A DNA stretch of 64,000 nucleotides from Alteraurantiacibacter buctensis (GTDB lineage Bacteria > Pseudomonadota > Alphaproteobacteria > Sphingomonadales > Sphingomonadaceae): assembly GCF_009827655.1 (NCBI RefSeq), contig NZ_WTYV01000008.1, positions 62,001-126,000 on the forward strand. Reading direction: 5' to 3'. Within the stretch, counting starts at the first letter, position 1. Each line of letters starts with the position of its first letter. The translations under genes were made by a program, and so were the position numbers. This document shows, in pieces, positions 18,429 through 26,305 of this stretch. Under the pieces are notes generated by a model. The model was not told the DNA's origin, searched no databases, and saw only the letters and a list, made by a program, of their open reading frames with translations.

Positions 18429-19682
18429 ATGGCTGCACCTGCACCCGACAACGACGTTACCGTACCAGGCTGGACCCCCAGCTATGAATGGAAGGCTGTC
18501 CTGCTGCTGACGCTGGGCTTTGGCCTGGTGGGGCTGGACCGCTGGATCATCGCCCCGTTAGCTCCGGCCATGATCGGCGACCTGGGGATGACCCCGCAGG
18601 ACGTGAACAACCTGGTGGCGGTGCTGGGCGTGGCCTGGGGTGTCTCCGCAGTGCTGATGGGCGGCCTCAGCGACCGGATCGGGCGCCGACGCGTGCTGAT
18701 CCCGTCGATCGTGTTCTTCAGCCTGATGTCTGGCTTTTCAGGCATGGCGACCGGCTTCCTGGCGCTGTTTGCCGTGCGCGCGATGATGGGGGTGGCCGAA
18801 GGGGCCTTCTGCCCCACCAGTTTTGCCGCCACGGCCGAGGCATCGAAGCCCAGCCGGCGCGGCTTTAACCAGGGGTTGCAGCAGGCCACCTTTGCCCTGT
18901 TCGGCCTGGGTTTCGGCCCGATCATCGCCACCCAGTTGCTGCAGCACGTGGGCTGGCGCGAGGTTTTCCTGCTGGTGGCCATACCCGGCCTGATCGTAGC
19001 CTTGCTGTTGTGGCTGGTGATCCGCGAGCCCCGCTTCATTGCCGAAAAGGCGGCCCGGGCGGCAGATGCCGAACCGGTGCCGGCCGCCTCGCTGGGCGAA
19101 CTGTTCGCCCATCGCAACGTGGGCCTGGGAATGGCCAGCCTGCTGTGCGCCATGTGCGGCATCTTCGTGCTCAGCGCCAATATCCCGCTCTACCTGACCG
19201 AGAGCCTGGGCCTGTCGCCGACCGACATGGGCCTGGTCACCTCCGCCATCGGTTTTGGCGGTTTTGCCGGCCAGTGGGGCCTGCCCGCGCTGTCCGACAT
19301 CTTCGGACGGCGCCCTATGGCCGTCGCCGGGTTTGTGCTGGGGGCGGTGTTCCTTTGGTTCTTCATGCAGGTGGGGGCGGAGCCGGGCATGCTGTTCGTG
19401 CTGCTGTTCCTCAGCTGCGCCTTCAGCTTCGGCCTGCTGGCACTGATCACCGGGCCGATCGCCACCGAGGCCGCCCCTCCCGGTCGCATCTCGACCACGG
19501 CGGGGATCATCATCGGCAGCGGTGAGATCTTCGGTGGCGGCCTGGCGCTGGTGGTGGCGGGCGCCGTGATTGCGGCCTACGGTATCGATTCGATGCTGTA
19601 CCTGGCGCTGGGCGGCTTGCTGGCAGGGTGCGTGCTGACTCCGTTCCTGCGCGAAACCGCGCCGCGCCGGACGGGCCGCTGA
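18429..19682 (+). CDS. MFS transporter, probably for an aromatic acid
   Basis: A 417-residue major facilitator superfamily protein with about 12 hydrophobic helices. The ATG at 18429 was chosen because it has a GGAGGGG ribosome-binding site and gives a normal MFS N-terminus; the frame is open further upstream without homology. The loop 2-3 signature GGLSDRIGRRRVL near residue 77 and the matching loop 8-9 sequence SDIFGRRPM are clear, as is a charged D-R pair in the first helix (GLDRWIIAP). It resembles the anion:cation and aromatic-acid symporter branches. The position between pcaF and maleylacetate reductase suggests uptake of an aromatic precursor or an organic acid intermediate, but the substrate cannot be read from sequence. 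Confidence 0.8.
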   Translation: MAAPAPDNDVTVPGWTPSYEWKAVLLLTLGFGLVGLDRWIIAPLAPAMIGDLGMTPQDVNNLVAVLGVAWGVSAVLMGGLSDRIGRRRVLIPSIVFFSLMSGFSGMATGFLALFAVRAMMGVAEGAFCPTSFAATAEASKPSRRGFNQGLQQATFALFGLGFGPIIATQLLQHVGWREVFLLVAIPGLIVALLLWLVIREPRFIAEKAARAADAEPVPAASLGELFAHRNVGLGMASLLCAMCGIFVLSANIPLYLTESLGLSPTDMGLVTSAIGFGGFAGQWGLPALSDIFGRRPMAVAGFVLGAVFLWFFMQVGAEPGMLFVLLFLSCAFSFGLLALITGPIATEAAPPGRISTTAGIIIGSGEIFGGGLALVVAGAVIAAYGIDSMLYLALGGLLAGCVLTPFLRETAPRRTGR

Positions 19683-19704
19683 ACAAGGAGGGCAGGGAGG
19701 GGCC

Positions 19705-20769
19705 ATGCAGCCATTCGACTATACCGCGCTGCCCGGCCGGGTGATCTTCGGTTCCGGCACGATTGCCCGGGTGCCGGGTGCCCTGGCAGACCTTGGCGGC
19801 AAGCGCGCCCTGGTGCTCACCACCCCGCAACAGGCCGCTGCGGGCGAGCAGATGCTGGCCCTGCTGGGCGCTGCCGGGGCAGGGCTGTTCAGCGGCGCGA
19901 CGATGCATACCCCGGTGGAGGTGACCGAGCAGGCGCTTTCCCATGCCAGGCAGGTTGGGGCGGACAGCGTGGTGGCGGTGGGGGGCGGCTCCACCACCGG
20001 CCTTGGCAAGGCCCTGGCCCTGCGTACCGGACTGCCGCAGGTCGTGGTGCCCACCACCTATGCCGGGTCCGAAGCGACGCCGATCCTGGGGCAGACCGAA
20101 AACGGGGTGAAGACCACGCAGAAGGGGCCGGAAATCCTGCCCGAGGTCATCGTCTATGACGTGGACCTGACGCTCAGCCTGCCGCCCGCGCTGACCGTTA
20201 CCAGCGGGATCAACGCGATCGCCCATGCCGTGGAGGGGTTGTACTCGAAGGATGCCAACCCGGTCATCTCGCTGGTGGCGGAGGACGGCATCCGCGCGCT
20301 CGTTTCCGCCATCCCGCGGATCGTGGCCGATCCGTGCAACGTGGAGGCGCGCTCGGACGCGCTCTATGGCGCCTGGGCCTGCGGCGTCACGCTGGGAGTC
20401 ATGGGGATGAGCCTGCACCACAAGCTGTGCCACACGCTGGGCGGCACCTTCGACCTGCCGCATGCCGAAACGCACACGGTGATCCTGCCGCATGCAATGG
20501 CCTACAACGCCGCTGCCGCTCCCGAGGCGCTGGCCCGGGTGGCCCGCGCGATGGGCGTGGCCGATGCACCGCAAGGGATGTGGGACCTGGCGAAGCGGCT
20601 GGGTGCGCCCATGACCCTGGCCGAGGTGGGCATGCCCCGCGAAGGGCTGGAGCGTGCCTTGCAACTGGCGCTCGCCAATCCATACTGGAACCCCGCGCCG
20701 CTGGAGGAAACCCGGCTGCGCCAACTGCTCGAGGCAGCCTACGAGGGCCGCCCGCCGCTGGGAGAGTGA
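19705..20769 (+). CDS. Maleylacetate reductase
   Basis: Reduces maleylacetate to 3-oxoadipate with NADH, joining the hydroquinone and hydroxyquinol branches to pcaIJF. The 354-residue protein belongs to the iron-containing alcohol dehydrogenase superfamily. Its opening FDYTALPGRVIFGSGT, the nucleotide-binding VGGGSTTGLGKA near residue 92, the VVPTTYAGSEATPILG block near residue 114, and the histidine-rich GMSLHHKLCHTLGG segment near residue 235 are diagnostic of maleylacetate reductases. It has a GGAGGG-type ribosome-binding site and is followed after 5 bp by the intradiol dioxygenase gene. The equivalent gene in the hap cluster of Pseudomonas fluorescens ACB is hapF. Confidence 0.92.
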   Translation: MQPFDYTALPGRVIFGSGTIARVPGALADLGGKRALVLTTPQQAAAGEQMLALLGAAGAGLFSGATMHTPVEVTEQALSHARQVGADSVVAVGGGSTTGLGKALALRTGLPQVVVPTTYAGSEATPILGQTENGVKTTQKGPEILPEVIVYDVDLTLSLPPALTVTSGINAIAHAVEGLYSKDANPVISLVAEDGIRALVSAIPRIVADPCNVEARSDALYGAWACGVTLGVMGMSLHHKLCHTLGGTFDLPHAETHTVILPHAMAYNAAAAPEALARVARAMGVADAPQGMWDLAKRLGAPMTLAEVGMPREGLERALQLALANPYWNPAPLEETRLRQLLEAAYEGRPPLGE

Positions 20770-20774
20770 GAGAG

Positions 20775-21602
20775 ATGACCCAACAGGCCTGCACCGATCA
20801 CACCGCCGCCTGCCGCAAGGCCTATGCCGGCACGCCCGACGCGCGGATGAAGCAGATCAACGACGCATTGGTGCGCCACCTCCACGCATTCGTGGCCGAG
20901 GTGGAACCGACCCGCGAGGAATGGATGGCCGGCGTGCAATTCCTTGCCGCCGTGGGCCAGAGCCCGAATGGCGCGCTGGAGGAATTCATCCTGCTGTCCG
21001 ATGTGCTGGGCGTGTCCATGCTGGTCGAGACGATCAACGACAGCCCCTATGACGACACCACGCAAGGCACTGTGCTGGGGCCGTTCTTCATCGACAACAT
21101 GCCGCTGGCCGAGCAAGGCGCCGATATCGCGGCCGGTCGTACCGAGGGGGCAACCCCGCTGGCCATCGACATAGCTATCGTCGACCGGCAGGGCCAACCG
21201 ATCCCGCTCGCGCAGGTCGATATCTGGCAAAGCGCGGCCGACGGGCTGTACGACGTGCAGCGCGGCCTGCCCGAAGGCGAGTTCGAACTGCGCGCCCGCT
21301 TCAAGGCGGATGGGGAGGGCCGGGTCCGCTGCCGCTCGGTCATGCCGATTCCCTACCAGGTGCCGACTAACGGCCCAGTGGGCGATCTGCTGCGGGTCAG
21401 CCAGCGCCATCCATGGCGTCCGGCGCACGTCCATTTCCGCATCGCCGCCGATGGCCACCCACCGCTTACCACGCACCTGTTCCCCACCGGCGATCCCTAC
21501 CTGGGCGGCGATGCCGTGTTCGGGGTGAAACCGGCGCTGGTGATCGACATGCCGGAAGCAGGGGGCGGCCGAACGCTCAGCTACACCTTCGTGCTCGAAT
21601 AG
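20775..21602 (+). CDS. Hydroxyquinol 1,2-dioxygenase (intradiol)
   Basis: Intradiol ring-cleavage dioxygenase that most likely opens hydroxyquinol (1,2,4-benzenetriol) to maleylacetate. The 275-residue protein has an N-terminal helical dimerisation part (to about residue 100) and a beta-sandwich catalytic domain. The four Fe(III) ligands are visible as Tyr159, Tyr194, His218 and His220; the spacing matches catechol 1,2-dioxygenase (Tyr164, Tyr200, His224, His226). The segment PIPYQVPTNGPVGDLLR favours hydroxyquinol over catechol enzymes, and coupling to maleylacetate reductase supports this, since catechol cleavage would give muconate. The ATG at 20775 follows an AGAGAG stretch. The hap cluster counterpart is hapG. 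Confidence 0.88.
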   Translation: MTQQACTDHTAACRKAYAGTPDARMKQINDALVRHLHAFVAEVEPTREEWMAGVQFLAAVGQSPNGALEEFILLSDVLGVSMLVETINDSPYDDTTQGTVLGPFFIDNMPLAEQGADIAAGRTEGATPLAIDIAIVDRQGQPIPLAQVDIWQSAADGLYDVQRGLPEGEFELRARFKADGEGRVRCRSVMPIPYQVPTNGPVGDLLRVSQRHPWRPAHVHFRIAADGHPPLTTHLFPTGDPYLGGDAVFGVKPALVIDMPEAGGGRTLSYTFVLE

Positions 21603-21642
21603 GGCGTGAGCGACAATTTCGCCCCTCGCCAAATGCGAATCT

Positions 21643-21654
21643 ATATTATAATAT
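21643..21654. promoter_or_regulatory. AT palindrome containing a TATAAT box
   Basis: ATATTATAATAT is a perfect palindrome in a GC-rich genome, lying 43 bp upstream of the AraC-type regulator gene. It contains TATAAT (21647-21652), a consensus -10 hexamer on either strand, but I see no convincing -35 at 17 bp. It is probably the core promoter for the regulator gene. Confidence 0.4.
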
Positions 21655-21696
21655 CGGGTCTCGCAGTCGACCCGAAGCGACGCGGGAGAGGATCAT

Positions 21697-22602
21697 ATGG
21701 GCCAGGCACTCCTGGGGAGCGAATTCCGCGTGCGGGATACGCACGGCATCCTGATGCGGCCGGAGCACCGCATTCGCGACCGGTCTGACGGGCTGGGGTG
21801 GCAGTCGCTCTACGCCTCTGTCCAACACGAGGCCCCTTACGAAGCCAGCTTCAACGCGGTGGAGGATCACCTGATGATTCTGCACCTCAATGGCCCGGTG
21901 GCCGTGGAACGGCGGCTGGGGGCCAAGGTGGAACGGCGCGTGGTGCCGCCGGGAGGCCTGTTCATCCTGCCCGGCGGCCTGGATTTCGGGGTGCGGCTCG
22001 AAGGCGAGCTGGACACGCTGCACATCTACCTGCGCAACCAGATCGTGCGCGAGGTGGCCGGCGAACTGGGCATCGAGGATGACGACCTGGCCCTGCGCCC
22101 CAGCCTGGGCGAGCCGGACCCGCTGGCCGAAAGCCTCGCCCTGGCAGTGCGCGAGGCGATGTGCGATGCGACCCCCGGCACCTCTGTCTATGTCGACTAT
22201 CTCAGCCGCGTGCTGGCTGCCCGCCTGCTGCGCCGCTATTCATGGCGCGCCGTGCCGGAAATGGGCGAATGCGGCGGCCTGACCCGCATCCAGATGGCGC
22301 TGGTGGAGGATTTCATCGAGGAGCACCTGTGTTCCTCGCTGTCGCTGGATGACCTGGCGCGGGCCTGCGACCTCAGCCCCAGCTATTTCGCCCGCCGGTT
22401 CAAGGTGAGCATGGGCATGCCGCCGCACCAGTACCTGATCCGCAAGCGGGTGGACCGGGCCAAGCGGCTGCTGCGCGGCACCACGCCGATCGTGGAAGTG
22501 GCACTGGACTGTGGCTTCTCGCACCAGGAACACCTGACCAACGTGTTCCGCCGTGCCACCGGGCAGACGCCCGCTGCCTATCGCCGCGCGGTTCAATTCT
22601 GA
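21697..22602 (+). CDS. AraC-family transcriptional regulator
   Basis: A 301-residue regulator. Residues 1-190 form a ligand-binding, cupin-like domain (PPGGLFILPGGLDFGV near residue 88). The C-terminal 100 residues carry two helix-turn-helix motifs: SLDDLARACDLSPSYFARRFK near residues 219-239 and PIVEVALDCGFSHQEHLTNVFRR further on. The GxxPxxY-like linker reads GMPPHQYLIRKR. This is a standard AraC/XylS architecture. It sits between the hydroxyquinol genes and the hydroquinone dioxygenase genes, all in the same direction, so it most likely activates one or both operons in response to an aromatic inducer. Confidence 0.88.
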   Translation: MGQALLGSEFRVRDTHGILMRPEHRIRDRSDGLGWQSLYASVQHEAPYEASFNAVEDHLMILHLNGPVAVERRLGAKVERRVVPPGGLFILPGGLDFGVRLEGELDTLHIYLRNQIVREVAGELGIEDDDLALRPSLGEPDPLAESLALAVREAMCDATPGTSVYVDYLSRVLAARLLRRYSWRAVPEMGECGGLTRIQMALVEDFIEEHLCSSLSLDDLARACDLSPSYFARRFKVSMGMPPHQYLIRKRVDRAKRLLRGTTPIVEVALDCGFSHQEHLTNVFRRATGQTPAAYRRAVQF

Positions 22603-22633
22603 AGCGACGCGCAAAATTTGCAGGGCGATGTGC

Positions 22634-22675
22634 GGCATCGTGCAGGATTGGCCGCCGCGATTGGCCAATGATGCC
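22634..22675. promoter_or_regulatory. Repeats upstream of hydroquinone dioxygenase genes
   Basis: In the 148-bp gap between the AraC-type gene and hapC, the octamer GATTGGCC occurs twice as a direct repeat (22646-22653 and 22659-22666). The pair is flanked by an inverted GGCATC (22634-22639) and GATGCC (22670-22675). Direct repeats upstream of a target promoter are typical of AraC-family binding sites, although the 13-bp period is short for that family. The repeats are seen; the binding role is inferred. Confidence 0.35.
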
Positions 22676-22750
22676 TGCCAACAACAGCGCCGGACCAAGC
22701 CGGCGCACTGGCCGCGGCGGTGATCCTTGTCGGCCCTGGGAGGTGGAAAC

Positions 22751-23245
22751 ATGGGACAGTACCAGACCCGGTTCGGCAGCATGGCCGACTATGCCAAGGG
22801 CGGGGTGGCGATCATCAACGATGATCCCAAGAACTATGTCTTTTCCAACGTGTTCGAGGTGGCCGAAAAGTCCGCCCCTTGGGAACGCGTGGCCGTGGCC
22901 AAGAACTTCGAATACGTGATCGAGGCTGCGCGGGCGGAAGGAACCAGCCCCTGGTACGCCTGCGCCCACGACGAATTCGTGCTGGTGATGGACGGGCAGG
23001 TGGAAGTGCACTTGTTGAAGCCCGCCACGCCGCTGGTCGATGCGGGCCAACAGGGCGCAGTTGAACTCGCTGACATGCCCGATGGAGCCAAGATGGGCCG
23101 CCTGGTGCTCGAACGCGGCCACCAGGGCCTGCTGCCCGCCGGCAGCGCCTATCGCCTGCACGCCGACAACGTCTCGTGCGTGCTCATCCAGACCATCGCA
23201 GGCCCGGTGACCGTCCAGAAGTGGGCGGACATCTGCCAGTCCTGA
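22751..23245 (+). CDS. hapC: Hydroquinone 1,2-dioxygenase, small subunit
   Basis: Small subunit of the two-component Fe(II) hydroquinone dioxygenase, which cleaves hydroquinone to 4-hydroxymuconic semialdehyde. With the ATG at 22751, preceded by GGAGG at 7 bp, the product is 164 residues (about 18 kDa), matching the small subunit reported for the Pseudomonas fluorescens ACB and Sphingomonas TTNP3 enzymes. The fold is cupin-like: ACAHDEFVLVMDGQVEVHL near residues 73-90 is the typical first cupin strand pair. It is directly followed (26 bp) by the large subunit gene. The small subunit is not expected to hold the catalytic iron. PnpC of the 4-nitrophenol pathway is the closest alternative name. 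Confidence 0.88.
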   Translation: MGQYQTRFGSMADYAKGGVAIINDDPKNYVFSNVFEVAEKSAPWERVAVAKNFEYVIEAARAEGTSPWYACAHDEFVLVMDGQVEVHLLKPATPLVDAGQQGAVELADMPDGAKMGRLVLERGHQGLLPAGSAYRLHADNVSCVLIQTIAGPVTVQKWADICQS

Positions 23246-23271
23246 TTACCCAGCCGGAAGGAACCAAGACC

Positions 23272-24309
23272 ATGGCCATCCTGGAATCTGCCACCGCTGC
23301 TGCCGCTGCCAAACCGCTGTCGGACAATGTCGTCACCCATGCCGAAGTAGGGCCGATCGACAATGCCACCGGCTATCGCACTTTCACCGCCGGAGACTTC
23401 CACTTCCGCCGCGACGAGTATTTCGCGCGCATCACCTGGCCCGCCGGTGGCAGCCACGTGGCCCCGATCGACGCCTTCCTGCGCGCTCTGATGCGCGATG
23501 TGGCCTGGGGTTTCTTCTACGGCACGGTCAACTTCGATGACGTGGTGGGCACGGTGAACCACTATGGCGAGGTGACGCTGTTCGCCGGCACCTACAACGA
23601 TGCCTACCGCGATGCGGGCCGCGATTTCAGCCAGCGCTTTCCCAGCGAGGTGCTGGGCCCGCTGTTCAAGGAAATGATCACCGACTGGACCAATGCCGGT
23701 TACGATCCCTTTGCCGCACCGATGGAAACGGGCGTGCCGTGGGGGGCGAAAAACGGCAGCAACCTAGAGGCGGTCAACCGCGTGCGCGTGGCCGCCCGGC
23801 GCATGGTCGGCCTGCCGGGCGATACGCCGGTGCGGACCGACGACAACGGCTTTCCGGTCAACCGCATGTTCGCCGATGTCGACCAGCGCCAGCCGCTGGT
23901 GGAGGCCGAGCCCGGCTTCGAGGGCGAGGTAAGCGCCTATAACCTGTTCGGCTATCTCTCGCGCTCCGACGTGACGTGGAACCCCTCGGTCTGCTCGGTG
24001 GTGGGCGAAAGCCTATTCTGCCCGACCTCGGAGGAATTCAGCCTGCCGGTCGATCACGGCAACGACCGCTGCGAATGGTTCATCACCCTGTCGGACGAGA
24101 TCGTGTGGGACATTCGCGACAAGGTGACCGGCCGCCCGCGCGCCAAGCTGGTGGCGAAGGCGGGCGACGTCTCGTGCATGCCGGCGGACATCCGCCACAA
24201 GGGCTATGCCGACAAGCGCGCCATGCTGCTGGTGTGGGAAAACGCCTCCAACCGCATCCCCGAAATGATCGCGGCGGGCGAGGCCCCCAACGTCTCGGTC
24301 ACCTGGTAA
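23272..24309 (+). CDS. hapD: Hydroquinone 1,2-dioxygenase, large subunit
   Basis: Catalytic large subunit of hydroquinone dioxygenase. The ATG at 23272 has a GGAAGG site upstream and gives 345 residues (about 38 kDa), the size known for HapD-type subunits. The iron site described for PnpD (His256, Asn258, Glu262, His303) is reproduced with the same spacing: His262, Asn264 and Glu268 in DHGNDRCEW, and His309 in DIRHKGY. This makes the assignment strong. It acts with the small subunit as a heterotetramer in the cytoplasm and needs Fe(II) and O2. It is the second gene of a hapCDE unit, 7 bp before the aldehyde dehydrogenase gene. Confidence 0.93.
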   Translation: MAILESATAAAAAKPLSDNVVTHAEVGPIDNATGYRTFTAGDFHFRRDEYFARITWPAGGSHVAPIDAFLRALMRDVAWGFFYGTVNFDDVVGTVNHYGEVTLFAGTYNDAYRDAGRDFSQRFPSEVLGPLFKEMITDWTNAGYDPFAAPMETGVPWGAKNGSNLEAVNRVRVAARRMVGLPGDTPVRTDDNGFPVNRMFADVDQRQPLVEAEPGFEGEVSAYNLFGYLSRSDVTWNPSVCSVVGESLFCPTSEEFSLPVDHGNDRCEWFITLSDEIVWDIRDKVTGRPRAKLVAKAGDVSCMPADIRHKGYADKRAMLLVWENASNRIPEMIAAGEAPNVSVTW

Positions 24310-24316
24310 CATCGCC

Positions 24317-25810
24317 ATGCGCTATGCCCCGATCGATCCTGCCGCGCTGAAGACCCGCCTGTTCATCGGCGGGCAGTGGGTCGATGGCGTGCGCGGGCAG
24401 GAAATCGCCGTGGAGAATCCCTTCACCGGGGAGACCATCTGCCACATTGCCGAGGCGACGGCGCAGGACGTGGATCTGGCCGTGGCCGCCGCGCAGGCCG
24501 CGGCACCTGGATGGGCGCGGCTGGCGGCGCATGAGCGTGGCCGCCTGCTGCTGAAGCTGGCCGACGCAATCGAGGCCGATACCGAATACCTGGCGCGGCT
24601 GGAAGCGACCGACACCGGCCACCCGATCCGCGATTGCCTGAGCCTGGACGTGCCGCGCACCGTGCTGTGCTTCCGCTACTTCGGCGGCATGGCCGACAAG
24701 TTCGAAGGCAGCGTGATCCCGGTCGACGCGGGCTTCCTCAACTACGTCCAGCGCGAGCCGATCGGCGTAGTCGGCCAGATCGTGCCGTGGAACTTCCCGC
24801 TGATGTTTGTCAGCTGGAAGCTGGGTCCGGCGCTGGCGGCGGGCAATACAGTGGTGATGAAGCCCAGCGAGATCACCCCGCTATCCACCCTGCGCGTGGC
24901 CGAGCTGGCGCAGGCCGTGGGCATCCCCGATGGCGTGATCAACATTGTGCCGGGTTACGGCCACACCGCCGGGCAGGCGATTGCCGAACATCCCGGCATT
25001 GGCAAGGTCAGCTTTACCGGATCGACCAACGTAGGGCGCGAGATTGTCAAGGCTTCGGCCGGCAACCTCAAGAAGGTGCAGCTCGAACTGGGCGGCAAGG
25101 GGCCGAACATCGTGTTCGACGATGCCGTGCTGCCCGCAGCCATCGGCGGCACCGCCTTCGGCATCTTCCACAACCAGGGGCAGGCCTGCATCGCCGCCAG
25201 CCGCCTGATCGTGCACGAGAATGTGGCCGACGAGTTTCTCGACAAATTCACCGCGCTGGCCCGCTCGATCCGGCTGGGCGATCCGCTGGACAGCGAGACG
25301 GAAATGGGCCCGCTGACCAGCCGGGTCCATCACGAGCGGGTGATGGCCTACGTCCAGGTGGCAAGGGACGATGGCGGCACAATCCTCTCCGGCGGCCAGC
25401 GCCCGGCCGATCCGGCACTGGCGCAAGGCTATTTCGTGGAACCCACCATCGTGCGCGCCGACCGCAAGGCCCGCGTCCAGAACGAGGAAGTGTTCGGCCC
25501 CTTCATGTCGGTAACCACCTTTGCCGACGAGGAGGAGGCCATCGCCATCGCCAACGGCACTGCCTATGGCCTCGGTGCCGGCCTGTGGACCCAGAACCTT
25601 TCCCGCGCCCACCGCGTGGCAAATGCGATCCATGCCGGGATGGTGTGGGTCAATTCCTACAAGCGTGTGCATCCCGCCTCGCCCTTCGGCGGCTTCGGCC
25701 AGTCCGGCTATGGCCGCGAGATGGGGTTCGAGGCGATGCGCGAATACACCCAGCCCAAGTCTGTATGGATCAATGTCGATGCCCAGTTGCCGCCGTTCTA
25801 CCGGCGCTAG
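24317..25810 (+). CDS. hapE: 4-hydroxymuconic semialdehyde dehydrogenase
   Basis: Aldehyde dehydrogenase superfamily enzyme of 497 residues, normal length. The catalytic Cys291 lies in GQACIAASR and the general-base Glu in LELGGKGPNI about 33 residues earlier. The NAD-binding Asn is in PWNFPLMF near residue 156, and the segment FTGSTNVGREI is the usual cofactor loop. Directly downstream of the hydroquinone dioxygenase subunits, it should oxidise 4-hydroxymuconic semialdehyde to maleylacetate with NAD+, as HapE does. The ALDH family alone would not fix the substrate, so the specific name rests on context. The Rieske protein gene converges 31 bp beyond its stop. Confidence 0.88.
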   Translation: MRYAPIDPAALKTRLFIGGQWVDGVRGQEIAVENPFTGETICHIAEATAQDVDLAVAAAQAAAPGWARLAAHERGRLLLKLADAIEADTEYLARLEATDTGHPIRDCLSLDVPRTVLCFRYFGGMADKFEGSVIPVDAGFLNYVQREPIGVVGQIVPWNFPLMFVSWKLGPALAAGNTVVMKPSEITPLSTLRVAELAQAVGIPDGVINIVPGYGHTAGQAIAEHPGIGKVSFTGSTNVGREIVKASAGNLKKVQLELGGKGPNIVFDDAVLPAAIGGTAFGIFHNQGQACIAASRLIVHENVADEFLDKFTALARSIRLGDPLDSETEMGPLTSRVHHERVMAYVQVARDDGGTILSGGQRPADPALAQGYFVEPTIVRADRKARVQNEEVFGPFMSVTTFADEEEAIAIANGTAYGLGAGLWTQNLSRAHRVANAIHAGMVWVNSYKRVHPASPFGGFGQSGYGREMGFEAMREYTQPKSVWINVDAQLPPFYRR

Positions 25811-25841
25811 GTGCCGTTCTGCTGCAAGCGGTGCAGGGCGG

Positions 25842-26210
25842 TCAGGCGATCGCGATGCAGCCCTGCGCGTCCACAATGACCGGCACCAGGGGCAGCGTCG
25901 TGCCCTCGGCGGCGCCGCTGCGGCAGACCCCGCTCTCGCGGTCGAACAGGGCCAGGTGCTGGCGGCACATGATGTGCGCGCCGTCCCTGGTCAGGAACTG
26001 GCCGGGCCGCACGTTCAGCGGAAGCGAGTAGTGCGGGCAGCGGTTGACGAAGGCGCGCACCCCGCCATCCGGCAGGGCGATCACGAACAGGCGGAAGGCG
26101 GCAAGCCCCTGGCCGAAAACGAATTCGCGCCCGCCATCGCCCACCTCTGCCAACAGGCCCAGCGTCGTGCCGGGGGCAGGGGCGTTGGGCAGGTTCTGCC
26201 AGTCATGCAT
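25842..26210 (-). CDS. Rieske [2Fe-2S] ferredoxin-like protein
   Basis: A 122-residue soluble protein with one Rieske cluster motif: CPHYSLPLN (C-x-H) near residue 59 and MCRQHLALFD (C-x-x-H) near residue 81. These provide the two Cys and two His ligands of a [2Fe-2S] centre. There is no oxygenase or reductase partner beside it, no signal peptide and no membrane helix. It converges on hapE from the opposite strand. It could donate electrons to an oxygenase encoded elsewhere or help keep the nearby Fe(II) dioxygenase reduced, but neither role is shown. The cluster ligands make the family call strong; the function is open. Confidence 0.82.
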   Translation of the reverse strand: MHDWQNLPNAPAPGTTLGLLAEVGDGGREFVFGQGLAAFRLFVIALPDGGVRAFVNRCPHYSLPLNVRPGQFLTRDGAHIMCRQHLALFDRESGVCRSGAAEGTTLPLVPVIVDAQGCIAIA

Positions 26211-26305
26211 TCTGGGGGCGGTCCTCGGGCCGGGTCATTCGCCGCACTGACGCGCCGCCAGCAGAAATCATCAGCCGCGCAGGCCGGGCAGGGGAGAAGC
26301 TGACC

